A DNA stretch of 56,889 nt from an uncultured Microbacteriaceae bacterium (lineage in GTDB: Bacteria > Actinomycetota > Actinomycetes > Actinomycetales > Microbacteriaceae): the NCBI GenBank assembly GCA_937872445.1, contig CALMSL010000040.1, positions 1-56,889 on the forward strand, read 5' to 3'. Shown here piece after piece: positions 15,837-24,156 of this stretch. Under the pieces are notes generated by a model. That model saw only the letters and a program-made list of their open reading frames with translations, made no database searches and was not told the DNA's origin. The stretch's first letter is position 1. Each line of letters opens with the position of its first letter. The position numbers and the translations under genes were made by a program.

Positions 15837-16573
15837 GACGCCTTCGCTTCCCCGCTCACCGGCTTCGACCGTGACTTGCGCTTCGGCTTGTGGCCGCGAT
15901 GCAAAGCAACGACGCCGGCGGTCAGGTTGCGGTAGGCGACGCGGGTGAATCCGGCGCCGCGAAGCCACTGGCTGAGGGTGGCCTGGTCCGGCCAGTCATT
16001 GATCGAGTCCGCAAGGTAGTTGTACGCTTCCGGATTCGAACTGGCCACGTCAACCACGCGGGGCATCACATACTTGAGATACGCGCCGTACCCGGCACGA
16101 AGGAGCGCGCGCGGCGGTCTGGAGAATTCGCACACGACGATTCGGCCGCCCGGTTTCACCACCCGGTACATCTCCTTGAGCGCGACTCGGGGATCCTCCA
16201 CGTTTCGCAGCCCGAACGAAATGGTGACCGCATCGAACTCGTTCGCCTTGAACGGCAGCGCCATGGCATCCGCTTCCACGAACTCGATCTTCGGATGCCG
16301 GGCCCGCCCCACCTCGATCATTCCGGGGGAAAAATCCACGGCGACAACCTCGGCGCCGCTCCGCGCGATCGCCGCGGAACTGGTGCCCGTTCCCGCGGCG
16401 ATGTCGAGGACGCGCTCGCCTGCCTGCGGCGCAATGGCGCGCACCGTGTGGAACCGCCACAGCCACGAGTTTCCGACGGACAAAACTGCGTTGGTCCGGT
16501 CGTATTTGCGCGCGACCTCGTCGAACATCGCCGCAACCTCCTCGGGTTGCTTGTTCAGATCCGCCGTCGCCAT
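15833..16573 (-). CDS. menG: Demethylmenaquinone methyltransferase
   Basis: 246 residues, class I SAM methyltransferase. VLDIAAGTGTSSAAIA is the SAM glycine loop; the UbiE/MenG signatures YDRTNAVLSVGNSWLWR near the N-terminus and FGLRNVEDPRVALKEMYRVVKPGGRIVVCEFS are both seen. It makes menaquinone by C-methylating demethylmenaquinone; a ubiquinone role is unlikely given the neighbouring men genes. ATG 16573 is preceded by TAGACT and seven bases (leaderless). It heads an operon with the prenyl synthase and is divergent from menF. Confidence 0.92.
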   Translation of the reverse strand: MATADLNKQPEEVAAMFDEVARKYDRTNAVLSVGNSWLWRFHTVRAIAPQAGERVLDIAAGTGTSSAAIARSGAEVVAVDFSPGMIEVGRARHPKIEFVEADAMALPFKANEFDAVTISFGLRNVEDPRVALKEMYRVVKPGGRIVVCEFSRPPRALLRAGYGAYLKYVMPRVVDVASSNPEAYNYLADSINDWPDQATLSQWLRGAGFTRVAYRNLTAGVVALHRGHKPKRKSRSKPVSGEAKAS

Positions 16574-16638
16574 GTCTGCCAGTCTATTCGGCCACGGCAC
16601 GGCGGCTCAGCCACGCCAACCGCGGCTACGCTGGTGAG

Positions 16639-17886
16639 GTGATCGAGCGAGCAGGACGGATTCCCTCCCTCACCTCATCGACAGTGCGGGTAGCTGACCC
16701 AACCTCCCTGGTCGGTATGCTGCCTCCTCGCGACCAGCTGCTGTGGCTGCGTCGGGGGGAGGGGATGATCGGCCTCGGCACAGCACTTCGGATGGAGTTT
16801 TCCGGACCGGACAGGTTCCGCGACGCCGCGGCAGCGTGGCGGGATGTCGCCGCGCACGCGACCGTCACCGACGACGTGGCGGTCCCCGGCTCAGGGCTCA
16901 TCGCGCTCGGCGCGTTCACGTTCTCCTCGCGGTCCGCCGAATCCAGCGTGCTCATCGTCCCCTCGCAGGTGATTGGGCGGCGCCACGGCGAGGCATGGCT
17001 AACGACTATTGGAACCGGCCTCGAGGCGGAAGCTCCATTGCGCGCGCCGCGCGCACCGGCGGCAACCGAAACGGTGGCGTTCGCGCCGGGGCAGCTCAAC
17101 GCCGACGGCTATCTGGCGACGGTAGGACGGGCTCTCGAAAGAATCGAGCACGGCGACGTGAGCAAGGTCGTGCTCGCGCGGGACATGATCGGGCACCTGC
17201 CGCCGAATGCCGACACCGCCGCGGCGCTCGCGATGCTGGCCAGCGGATACCCCGACTGCTGGACGTTCGCGGTCGACGACTTCCTGGGTTCCAGCCCCGA
17301 AACCCTCGTCGGGGTTGCCAGCGGGACGGTCACGGCACGGGTCCTCGCGGGCAGCGCAGCGCGGGGCGTGGACGCGGCCACAGACCAGAAGGCATCCGTC
17401 GACCTGGCCACCTCCGCCAAAGATCAGGACGAACACCAGTACGCGGTGCAGAGCGTCCTCGCCGCGCTCCGGCCGCACACCCCGGGCGTCACCGCGAGCG
17501 AACTCCCGTTCACGCTCCGCCTGCCCAACCTCTGGCACCTCGCGAGCGATGTGGAGGGTGTACTCGCCGACGGTTCCAGCGCGCTCGATCTCATCGGCTC
17601 ATTGCATCCGACCGCTGCGGTCGCCGGCACACCGACTGCGGCGGCCATCGCCCTGATCGAGGAATTGGAGCCCTTCGACCGGGGCCGCTATGCGGGACCG
17701 GTCGGCTGGATCGGGGCGGATGGCGACGGCGAATGGGCGATCGCGCTGCGCTGCGCGCAGATCGGCTCGGACGATGTCGCGCGCGCCTACGCGGGAGCCG
17801 GCATCGTCGCCGAGTCGGTGGCCGAGCATGAGCTCGCGGAGACGTCCCTCAAGTTCCGGCCCATCATCGAAGCCTTCACCGCCTGA
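16639..17886 (+). CDS. menF: Isochorismate synthase
   Basis: 415 residues, chorismate-binding enzyme family. FLGSSPETLVGVASGTVTAR followed by LAGSAARG and then LHPTAAVAGTPTAAAIALIEELEPFDRGRYAGPVGWIGADGDGEW is the conserved C-terminal catalytic core. It converts chorismate to isochorismate, the first committed step towards menaquinone; a siderophore or salicylate role is less likely next to menG. Start GTG 16639 follows TACGCT by six bases (leaderless). The 65 bases separating it from menG hold both promoters. Confidence 0.9.
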   Translation: MIERAGRIPSLTSSTVRVADPTSLVGMLPPRDQLLWLRRGEGMIGLGTALRMEFSGPDRFRDAAAAWRDVAAHATVTDDVAVPGSGLIALGAFTFSSRSAESSVLIVPSQVIGRRHGEAWLTTIGTGLEAEAPLRAPRAPAATETVAFAPGQLNADGYLATVGRALERIEHGDVSKVVLARDMIGHLPPNADTAAALAMLASGYPDCWTFAVDDFLGSSPETLVGVASGTVTARVLAGSAARGVDAATDQKASVDLATSAKDQDEHQYAVQSVLAALRPHTPGVTASELPFTLRLPNLWHLASDVEGVLADGSSALDLIGSLHPTAAVAGTPTAAAIALIEELEPFDRGRYAGPVGWIGADGDGEWAIALRCAQIGSDDVARAYAGAGIVAESVAEHELAETSLKFRPIIEAFTA

Positions 17887-17937
17887 AGCCGCTTCCCGCA
17901 CGGTTCAGGTCGTCCGCCGTTCAGGATGCCCCTCCGC

Positions 17938-18789
17938 TCAGGATGCCGCGAGCCGCTTTTTCTCCGCCGCGACGTCGAACGTGGCTTTCGGCCACTGCGG
18001 GTCGAGCGTCCGCAGCGCATCCAGCAGGAGCCGCTGCACGGCGATTCGCGCAAACCATTTGCGGTCCGCGGGCACCACGAACCAGGGGGATTGCGGCGTC
18101 GAGGTCCGGTCGAGCGCCATCTGGTACGCGTGCTGGTAGTCGGACCAGAGGAGCCGCTCGTCGATGTCGCCCGGGTTGTACTTCCAGTGCTTGTCGGCAC
18201 GGTCGAGGCGTTCGGCCAGCCTCGCCTTCTGCTCCTCGGCGCTGATGTGCAGCATCGCTTTGATGATCGTCGTTCCGTCGGCGATGAGCTCATTCTCGAA
18301 TTCCACGATCTGGTCGTAGCGCGCCTCGATTTCGTCCGGCGGCGCGAGCTGCCGAACCCGGGCGATGAGCACGTCCTCGTAGTGGGACCGATCGAACACG
18401 CCGACGATGCCCGGGCCGGGAACCTGCCGGCGGACGCGCCAGAGGAAGTCGTGGGCGAGTTCCTCTGGCGTGGGCTTCTTGAAGCCGTAGATCTTCGTCC
18501 CCTGCGGGTCGATCGCGCCGACCACGTGCCGGATCACGCCGCCCTTGCCCGCCGTGTCCATCGCCTGCAGGATCAGGAGCACGCGCCGCGTCCCGCCCGA
18601 GCGGCTCTCGGCGTACAACCGCTCCTGCAGCTCGGAGATTGCCGGCGCCTCGGCCGCCAGCAATCGCTCGCCGTCCTGTTTGCCGCCGTCGAATCCGGGG
18701 GTGGATCGCGGATCGATCTTCGACAACTGGAATCCGTCGCCGGCCGCGAGGAGAGGTGCGGGATCTTCGGCCCATTCCGGTTTCGACAT
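17938..18789 (-). CDS. Polyphosphate kinase 2 family protein
   Basis: 283 residues. VLLILQAMDTAGKGG is the Walker A region and GVFDRSHYEDVL the Walker B/PPK2 signature; HFLWRVRR-like and KHWKYNPGDIDER segments also fit. PPK2 enzymes transfer phosphate between polyphosphate and nucleotides (GDP/ADP, or AMP); the class cannot be fixed by eye. ATG 18789 follows TAGCAT by six bases. It is convergent with menF; the gap 17887-17937 contains only a short repeated TTCAGGATGCC-like motif. Confidence 0.9.
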   Translation of the reverse strand: MSKPEWAEDPAPLLAAGDGFQLSKIDPRSTPGFDGGKQDGERLLAAEAPAISELQERLYAESRSGGTRRVLLILQAMDTAGKGGVIRHVVGAIDPQGTKIYGFKKPTPEELAHDFLWRVRRQVPGPGIVGVFDRSHYEDVLIARVRQLAPPDEIEARYDQIVEFENELIADGTTIIKAMLHISAEEQKARLAERLDRADKHWKYNPGDIDERLLWSDYQHAYQMALDRTSTPQSPWFVVPADRKWFARIAVQRLLLDALRTLDPQWPKATFDVAAEKKRLAAS

Positions 18790-18830
18790 GTGCCGATGCT
18801 ACCCGTGCGCCGGCGTGCGCGCAGCGGCGC

Positions 18831-20597
18831 TCAGCGGGGAAGCGGCACTTCGATGATGGTTCTGCCGCCGGCGCTGCCGAGTGCTTCATCCAGCTGGCCG
18901 CGGTTCGTCGCGAGAATGTGGTTCCAGCCGTAGGCGTGCGCGAGCGCCTCGAACTTCACCTCGTGCGGCGTGTACATCACGCGATCAAACGCCGGTTTCC
19001 GGGCGGTCTCCGCAACCTCGAGCGAGTCGAAGATCGTGCCGCCGCCATCATTGCCGACGATGACCTGGATGCGGGTTTCCGGTTCACCCGGCGCGGTGAG
19101 CAGCGATCCGGCGTCGTGCAGCAACGCGAGGTCCCCCAGTACGACCCGCGTGGTCCCTGCGGGCGCATTGCCCGATCCGGCGCCGTATTGGCTGGCAAGC
19201 GCGATTCCCGCCGCGGTGGCCACGGTCCCGTCGATTCCGGCGAGGCCGCGATTCGCGTGCACCCGGATGCGCTTGCCCGGTACGACCCGGTCGGCTTCGC
19301 GGATGAGCCGCGACGACCCGAACACAAGCCGGTCGTGCGGCCACGTTTTCTGCCACACCGCTTCCACGAGCATCCGGCGGGTCACCGGCTCCCGGAATAC
19401 CTCCAGTTGGGCTTTCGTGAACTCGGCGACGGCACGGTGGTCGTCGGTGCGCGCTGCCGCAGGGTCGGCGCTCGTCCCATCGTCGAGGAGGGTGCGGCTC
19501 GCGCTCACCCAACTGCCGAGCCAGCTCGCATCCACTTCTGCGGAAGGTTCGGCGATGTTCACGGCGTCCACGAATCGTTTGACGCGATGCCCCGGGTTGT
19601 AGGCTTCCCCCGCGTGGCCGCGGATGACGATCGTTTCCACGTCCGCGCGTTCGATGAGCGACGGGATCTCCCGGCTGAGGGTGGGATGCCCGAACACGAT
19701 CACCCTGCGCACGCGCCCGCCGAACTCGGGCAGGTTCAGCAGCTCACGGTACGCCACGACGAGGTTGCGGCCGAAGTGGGCGCCGCTGGAGACCTCGGCC
19801 AGCAGGGGCGCACCGAGGGCCCTCGCGGTTTCCTCCGCTGCTTCCCCGGCGGCATGGCCAGCGACGACGACGGTGAACGGTTCGGGCGTTATCGTCTCGC
19901 CGGTGCCCGCGCGGTCTGCCGAAGCGCCGCGCGCGGCCGCGGCTCCGTCACTGCCGGCCTGGCCCTGAAGGTCACCGGGGTCGCTGTGGCCGGTGCGTCC
20001 GCCAGAGTCCTTGAGCCGGTCGAGTGCGACGGGGTCGATGTCGCCGGAGAGCGGTTCCCGGTATGCCATGTTGACCTGCACGGCGCCGGGAGTGCCGGAG
20101 CGCCCGGTCGCGGCGAGGAATGCCGCGCGCGCGAGTTGTGCGGGGAACTGCTGGTCGAATGCGACGGTGCTGGGGGCTTCCACTTCCCGGGCGAAGGCGG
20201 CGAACGTGCCGAATATTCCGAGCTGGTCTGTGGTCTGGTTGGAGCCGATGCCGCGGAGTTCTTCCGGCCGGTCTGCGGTGAGGAGGATCATCGGCACACC
20301 GGAGTGGTGGGCTTCCATGACGGCCGGCAGCAGGTTGCCGACCGCTGTTCCGGATGTCGTGATGACGAGGGCAGGCATCCCGGTTTCGACGGCGAGGCCG
20401 AGGCCGAGAAATCCGGCGCCGCGTTCGTCGATGCGCACGGTGAGCGTCAGGAGTCCCGCTTCCTCACACTGCGCTGCGGCGAGCGCGAGCGCCTGGGATC
20501 GCGATCCGGGGCACAGCACGACGTGGCGCACGCCGAGCCGGACGAATTCGGCAAGCACAGCCATCGAGAATTCGGAGGCTGTGGAGCCCTGCGTCAT
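18831..20597 (-). CDS. menD: SEPHCHC synthase (2-succinyl-5-enolpyruvyl-6-hydroxy-3-cyclohexene-1-carboxylate synthase)
   Basis: 588 residues, ThDP-dependent enzyme. The N-terminal VLCPGSRSQALALAA and TVRIDERGAGFLGLGLAVETG (with the conserved Glu) and the middle ITTSGTAVGNLLPAVMEAHHSGVPMILLTADRPEE are typical of MenD; the C-terminal IVGNDGGGTIFDSLE is the ThDP/metal motif. It joins 2-oxoglutarate and isochorismate in menaquinone synthesis. The true start is ATG 20597, overlapping the upstream gene's TGA as ATGA; the frame upstream of it is a shadow of that gene and of the following gap. Confidence 0.93.
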   Translation of the reverse strand: MTQGSTASEFSMAVLAEFVRLGVRHVVLCPGSRSQALALAAAQCEEAGLLTLTVRIDERGAGFLGLGLAVETGMPALVITTSGTAVGNLLPAVMEAHHSGVPMILLTADRPEELRGIGSNQTTDQLGIFGTFAAFAREVEAPSTVAFDQQFPAQLARAAFLAATGRSGTPGAVQVNMAYREPLSGDIDPVALDRLKDSGGRTGHSDPGDLQGQAGSDGAAAARGASADRAGTGETITPEPFTVVVAGHAAGEAAEETARALGAPLLAEVSSGAHFGRNLVVAYRELLNLPEFGGRVRRVIVFGHPTLSREIPSLIERADVETIVIRGHAGEAYNPGHRVKRFVDAVNIAEPSAEVDASWLGSWVSASRTLLDDGTSADPAAARTDDHRAVAEFTKAQLEVFREPVTRRMLVEAVWQKTWPHDRLVFGSSRLIREADRVVPGKRIRVHANRGLAGIDGTVATAAGIALASQYGAGSGNAPAGTTRVVLGDLALLHDAGSLLTAPGEPETRIQVIVGNDGGGTIFDSLEVAETARKPAFDRVMYTPHEVKFEALAHAYGWNHILATNRGQLDEALGSAGGRTIIEVPLPR

Positions 20598-20932
20598 GGG
20601 TTCTTGGAATCGTCGTCGAGGTCGGCGATTTCTTTTTCGAGCTGGCGGATGCGTTCCTCCTGCTCGGCGTCGGTGGCGATTCTGCGCAGGAACGTGGGGT
20701 CGTCGTCGGGGGCCGTGTCGATGCGGCTGCGGCCTTTGCCTTCTGTGCGATCTTTGCCCACGATGAACCAGAGCGCCCCGCCGATGATGTTGAGCACGAG
20801 GATCACGATGACCCACGCCGGCTTGGGGATTCCTCTCGCCCGTCGTGCGTCGGTGAGCGAGCAGTCGACGACGGCGTACACCCAAAATCCGATGGCGAGG
20901 GCGCCGGCGGCGAGTGTCAGAAAGGCGCGCAT
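20594..20932 (-). CDS. PLDc_N domain small membrane protein
   Basis: 112 residues. Two hydrophobic segments with the PLD nuclease N-terminal (PLDc_N) pattern: FWVYAVVDCSLTDARRARGIPKPAW, then IVILVLNIIGGALWFIVGK. The C-terminal tail is charged with a short coiled-coil (AEQEERIRQLEKEIADLDDD). Likely a cytoplasmic-membrane protein of unknown role. It overlaps menD by four bases and carries the operon promoter: ATG 20932 follows TAGAAT by six bases. The 200 bases between it and the HNH gene hold only degenerate CTGCCGTGCG-like repeats. Confidence 0.8.
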   Translation of the reverse strand: MRAFLTLAAGALAIGFWVYAVVDCSLTDARRARGIPKPAWVIVILVLNIIGGALWFIVGKDRTEGKGRSRIDTAPDDDPTFLRRIATDAEQEERIRQLEKEIADLDDDSKNP

Positions 20933-21133
20933 GTGCTGATTCTAGGCCAGCAGGCCGGGAACTGCCGGGGAGTCCGCACGCCGATGACCCCGGCGGCCGG
21001 GGTCCCGGCGCCCGTGATCTCGCGCGTGGCTGCTGTGCGGGCCTGCCGTGCGGGGCTGCTGTGCTTGGCCACCGTGCGCGGCTGCCGTGCGCGGCCGTTG
21101 CGTGCGGCCGTTGTGCTCGGCTGCGGTGTCCCG

Positions 21134-22570
21134 CTACTGCCGGTCGCCGACCAGAAGGGGATTCGTGTCGACCGCATCCAACTGCCGGGTGCGGGATCCG
21201 GTGGTCGGTCTCCACTGTTGGGAGGTGTCGAGCCATGGCGGTGCTTTGACCCAGGGCGCGCCGTCGATCATCCGGAACTTCCAACCGGATTTGTCGAGCG
21301 TTCGGTGGTGGAACCAGCACAGCAGGAGCCCGTTGTCGGTGTGGGTCGGGCCGTCGTTGTCGGCCGGGTCGACGTGGTGGATTTCGCTCCACGCGGCGGG
21401 GATGTGGCAGCCGGGGACGCTGCATTCGCCATCCCGCAAGGCAATCGCCCTGCGTTGCTGCGGGGTGAAGCAGCGTTCGGGCGACCCGAGTTCGACGATG
21501 CGTCCGGCGTCGTCGAACACGACCCGCTGGATGCCGCCGTTGCACGTGTACTGCTTGACGACCCGCATGGAAACGGGCGATTCAAGACCATCGATGTGTC
21601 CAACGCCGTGGTTGCCCTCGCCGTCGGCGCCGTCGCCGGCTTCGAGGTCGCTTTGCCGAACGCTGACCATGACCACGGGCGCCGCACCGCCGAGGGACGG
21701 CGTCTCGGCGCTGCGCGCTGCCGTGTCGACGATGCCGGCGAAAATGTCGTGGCGCTGCTGGTCCCGGGTGCGCGGGTCGCGTTCCATGTCGTGCGCGGCA
21801 CGTTCTTCCTCGTTCAGGAACGCGGGTGCGGTCCGCGGGGACATGTACGCGTTGACGAGCGCGGTGAACTTCGCCGCAACATCCGGAATGAGGGCGCCGT
21901 GCACGGGCACGAGGCCGTCGCGCTCGCGCCCCAGGTTGAAGGACCGCATCCGCAGGGCGCGCTCCTCCACGGGGAGGCGGCCGTCCTGATCCAGCCGCAC
22001 CTTCCACACTTCCGTCTGAATCTTCGTGTCGTCGGCCGTGCAGGGAAACGGCGACTCGGGCGCCGTGCCCGTTGCGGCGGCGACAAGTTCGAACTCGGCG
22101 GTCTGGATGGACGCCGCGTCGACCACGGGGGCGATCGAGCTGAGTCCGCGGATGATCGTGCAGGCGCTGTCCAGCCCGAGATCTCCGGCAGCGAACGCTT
22201 CGGCCACGTGGGCGAATTGAGCCGGCAGCCGTTCCCCCAGAAGGGAGCACTGGGTGCGCGTGTTGCGGCCCACCTTCAGCCGCTTCGAGAGGGTTTCGCT
22301 GGACGCGAGCGTGACACGCTCGAGCAATTCGGTCGAGCTGCGGCATCCTTTCGTCGCGGCCAGCCCATCCGTGCCCAGTTCGTGCCGCGAACGGTGGTCG
22401 ACTTCGGCGGCGACCGCCACCTGCAGCGCGCTGAGCAGACGGCACAGTCGCTCCAGCGCCCCGGTGGTCTGCAGCAGCGCCTCATCTGCAAGCCTCGAGA
22501 CCTCGTCGACCCCGCCCAGCCGACCGAGTTCTTCGACGATCGCGTCGAGTTCGGGGGCCGGGTTTCGCAT
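21134..22570 (-). CDS. DUF222/HNH endonuclease (13E12 repeat family)
   Basis: 478 residues. The N-terminal two thirds is a DUF222 (13E12) domain; the C-terminal part is an HNH nuclease: GECSVPGCHIPAAWSEIHHVDPADNDGPTHTDNGLLLCWFHH, with CxxC and the central His-His pair. These genes are multi-copy in actinobacteria and are often damage-inducible. ATG 22570 follows TAAAAT by five bases, and a perfect SOS box lies 30 bases upstream (22601-22616), so LexA control is expected. It sits between men genes without an obvious link to them and is likely a mobile or selfish gene. Confidence 0.88.
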   Translation of the reverse strand: MRNPAPELDAIVEELGRLGGVDEVSRLADEALLQTTGALERLCRLLSALQVAVAAEVDHRSRHELGTDGLAATKGCRSSTELLERVTLASSETLSKRLKVGRNTRTQCSLLGERLPAQFAHVAEAFAAGDLGLDSACTIIRGLSSIAPVVDAASIQTAEFELVAAATGTAPESPFPCTADDTKIQTEVWKVRLDQDGRLPVEERALRMRSFNLGRERDGLVPVHGALIPDVAAKFTALVNAYMSPRTAPAFLNEEERAAHDMERDPRTRDQQRHDIFAGIVDTAARSAETPSLGGAAPVVMVSVRQSDLEAGDGADGEGNHGVGHIDGLESPVSMRVVKQYTCNGGIQRVVFDDAGRIVELGSPERCFTPQQRRAIALRDGECSVPGCHIPAAWSEIHHVDPADNDGPTHTDNGLLLCWFHHRTLDKSGWKFRMIDGAPWVKAPPWLDTSQQWRPTTGSRTRQLDAVDTNPLLVGDRQ

Positions 22571-22600
22571 AGCTCATTTTACCACGATTTGACTTGAGTT

Positions 22601-22616
22601 TCGAACATATGTTCGA
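22601..22616 (-). promoter_or_regulatory. LexA (SOS) box upstream of the HNH gene
   Basis: TCGAACATATGTTCGA is a perfect 16-base palindrome and fits the mycobacterial/actinobacterial SOS consensus TCGAAC-N4-GTTCGA. It is 20 bases upstream of the -10 hexamer TAAAAT (22576-22581), covering the -35 zone, the right place for repression. Confidence 0.85.
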
Positions 22617-22700
22617 TCTTTTTTCACTGGATATCGAGCTCCGCCACCGGTCGATCCCCGAACACAGACCCGTCCCAGCACACCGACCTAGACTGGAGGA

Positions 22701-22973
22701 GTGAGTTCAACCCGGCGCATCGTCCTCTATTCGATCCTGCGGATCGCGCTGTTCGCGGTCCCGTTCATCGTGTTCATGCTGCTGGGCATCTGGTGGTGGG
22801 TGTCCGCGATCACCGCCGCGGTCATCGCCGCGTGCCTGTCGTACCTTTTCCTGCATCGCCAGCGCGACGAGGTGGCGCACGTGGTGTCTTCATGGCGCAA
22901 GGGTGCCCACACGGACGCCGACAACGATGTCGAGAACGCCGTGCTGGATCGCCAGGAGGGCGACGCGCACTAG
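22701..22973 (+). CDS. DUF4229 domain membrane protein
   Basis: 90 residues with two membrane segments (about 10-27 and 30-49) and a C-terminal charged tail (HRQRDEVAHVVSSWRKGAHT, then acidic residues). The pattern is that of DUF4229 proteins, small membrane proteins of actinobacteria with unknown function, often found next to menA. GTG 22701 follows TAGACT by six bases, and those six bases read GGAGGA, so both leaderless and Shine-Dalgarno initiation are possible. It overlaps menA tail to tail by four bases. Confidence 0.8.
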   Translation: MSSTRRIVLYSILRIALFAVPFIVFMLLGIWWWVSAITAAVIAACLSYLFLHRQRDEVAHVVSSWRKGAHTDADNDVENAVLDRQEGDAH

Positions 22974-24049
22974 AACGCGATCGTCACCGCGAGCCACACA
23001 CCGTAGACCAGCGCAGTGAGGCTCGTCAGCTTCAACGCGAGAAGGAACTCGCGGGATGTTTTCGCCGTCAACACGATGACGGCCGCCGGAATCGCGAGCA
23101 GAAGCGTGAAGTACACGTAGTACGCGCTCAGGTAGAACAGCACGAAGAAGTACAGGAGCACGAACGGCAGCAGGATGAAGATCGCGAACAGGATCCGCGA
23201 CGCCCGGTCGCCGATGAGCACCGACAGCGTGCGTTTGCCGGCCACCCGATCGTGCTCCAGGTCCCGCAGGTTGTTCGCGATAAGCACGGCGCACGCGAGC
23301 AGCCCGACTGCGGCCCCGCCCACCCAGCTCTCCAGGTTCACCGTGCCGACCTGGACGAAAGTGGTCCCCGCCGTCGCGACGACCCCGAAGAACACGAACA
23401 CGAACAGTTCGCCGAAACCGTAGTAGCCGTACGGATGCTTTCCGCCCGTGTAAAACCACGCGGCGAGAACGCACGCCGCGCCGACCGCGAGCAGCCAGTA
23501 CTGCTCGCTGCGTATGACGAGAGCGATGCCGGCCACGGCGGCCACCGCGAAGAAGAACAGGGCGACCATGAGCACCGTGCGCGGCTTCGCGGCGCCGGAC
23601 CCGGTGAGGCGCGACGGGCCGATCCGGTGGTTGTCCGTGCCCCGGATGCCATCCGAGTAGTCGTTCGCGAAGTTCACCCCGATCTGCAGGCCGAGCGCCA
23701 CGGCGAGACACAGCAGTGCCCGCACCCAGTGCCACCCTGAGAATCCGGTCGACGCGTACGCGGCGGCGGTACCGACGGCGACGGGCGAGACGGACAGCGC
23801 GAGCGTGCGAATGCGCGCCCCGGCGATCCAGTCCATCGCGGTCGCGCGCGGCGTGACCGGAATCGGCGACCGTCCGCCCGGGCGGCCGCCCTTGCGCTTT
23901 TTGCCCTTGGCCGGCGTCTTCTTCTCGTAGGTGGGAGTCTCGGCGGCCTTCTGGTTTGCGGACTGTTTCACCGGCTCGCGGACGGCGCCCTTCACGGGAG
24001 TTTTCGCCGGGTCCATGCGCTGCTGTCTTGGTCTGCTGTTCTTGGCCAC
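22970..24049 (-). CDS. menA: 1,4-dihydroxy-2-naphthoate polyprenyltransferase
   Basis: 359 residues, UbiA family. NFANDYSDGIRGTD is the first Asp-rich site and NNLRDLEHDRVAGKRTL the second; eight or nine membrane segments follow the usual layout. It attaches the isoprenoid chain to DHNA. Unusual is a 70-residue, Lys/Arg/Pro-rich soluble extension before the first helix (KKTPAKGKKRKGGRPGGRSP). Start GTG 24049 follows TAGGAT by six bases (leaderless), supporting the extended form, though an ATG just before DWIAGARIRTLALS would give the bare family length. Confidence 0.92.
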   Translation of the reverse strand: MAKNSRPRQQRMDPAKTPVKGAVREPVKQSANQKAAETPTYEKKTPAKGKKRKGGRPGGRSPIPVTPRATAMDWIAGARIRTLALSVSPVAVGTAAAYASTGFSGWHWVRALLCLAVALGLQIGVNFANDYSDGIRGTDNHRIGPSRLTGSGAAKPRTVLMVALFFFAVAAVAGIALVIRSEQYWLLAVGAACVLAAWFYTGGKHPYGYYGFGELFVFVFFGVVATAGTTFVQVGTVNLESWVGGAAVGLLACAVLIANNLRDLEHDRVAGKRTLSVLIGDRASRILFAIFILLPFVLLYFFVLFYLSAYYVYFTLLLAIPAAVIVLTAKTSREFLLALKLTSLTALVYGVWLAVTIAF

Positions 24050-24061
24050 GACTGAATCCTA

Positions 24062-24156
24062 CCGACGCTGCCTTATCGACGCGGCCCTATCGACGCGGCC
24101 CGGGCGACGCTGCCCTCCTGGCGCTGCCCCATTGACGCTGCCTTATCGACGCTGCA
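24062..24156 (-). repeat. Tandem 14-bp units between menA and menE
   Basis: CGACGCTGCCTTAT and close variants (CGACGCGGCCCTAT, CGACGCGGCCCGGG and others) are repeated about seven times from 24062 to 24156. The last unit covers the final codons and stop of menE (24143). Units vary from 13 to 16 bases, so the array is degenerate. Confidence 0.8.

Noticed and set aside
18639-20939. 766-codon plus-strand frame opposite menD
   Set aside because: Antisense shadow typical of high-GC genes; menD on the minus strand has complete ThDP motifs.
20933-21133. Gene remnant or structured RNA downstream of the HNH gene
   Set aside because: Only degenerate GC-rich repeats are visible; no frame or promoter stands out.
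20598-21545. Upstream extension of the menD frame to 904 codons
   Set aside because: It is an out-of-frame reading of the PLDc_N gene and repeats; MenD homologues start at the MTQGSTASEF region.
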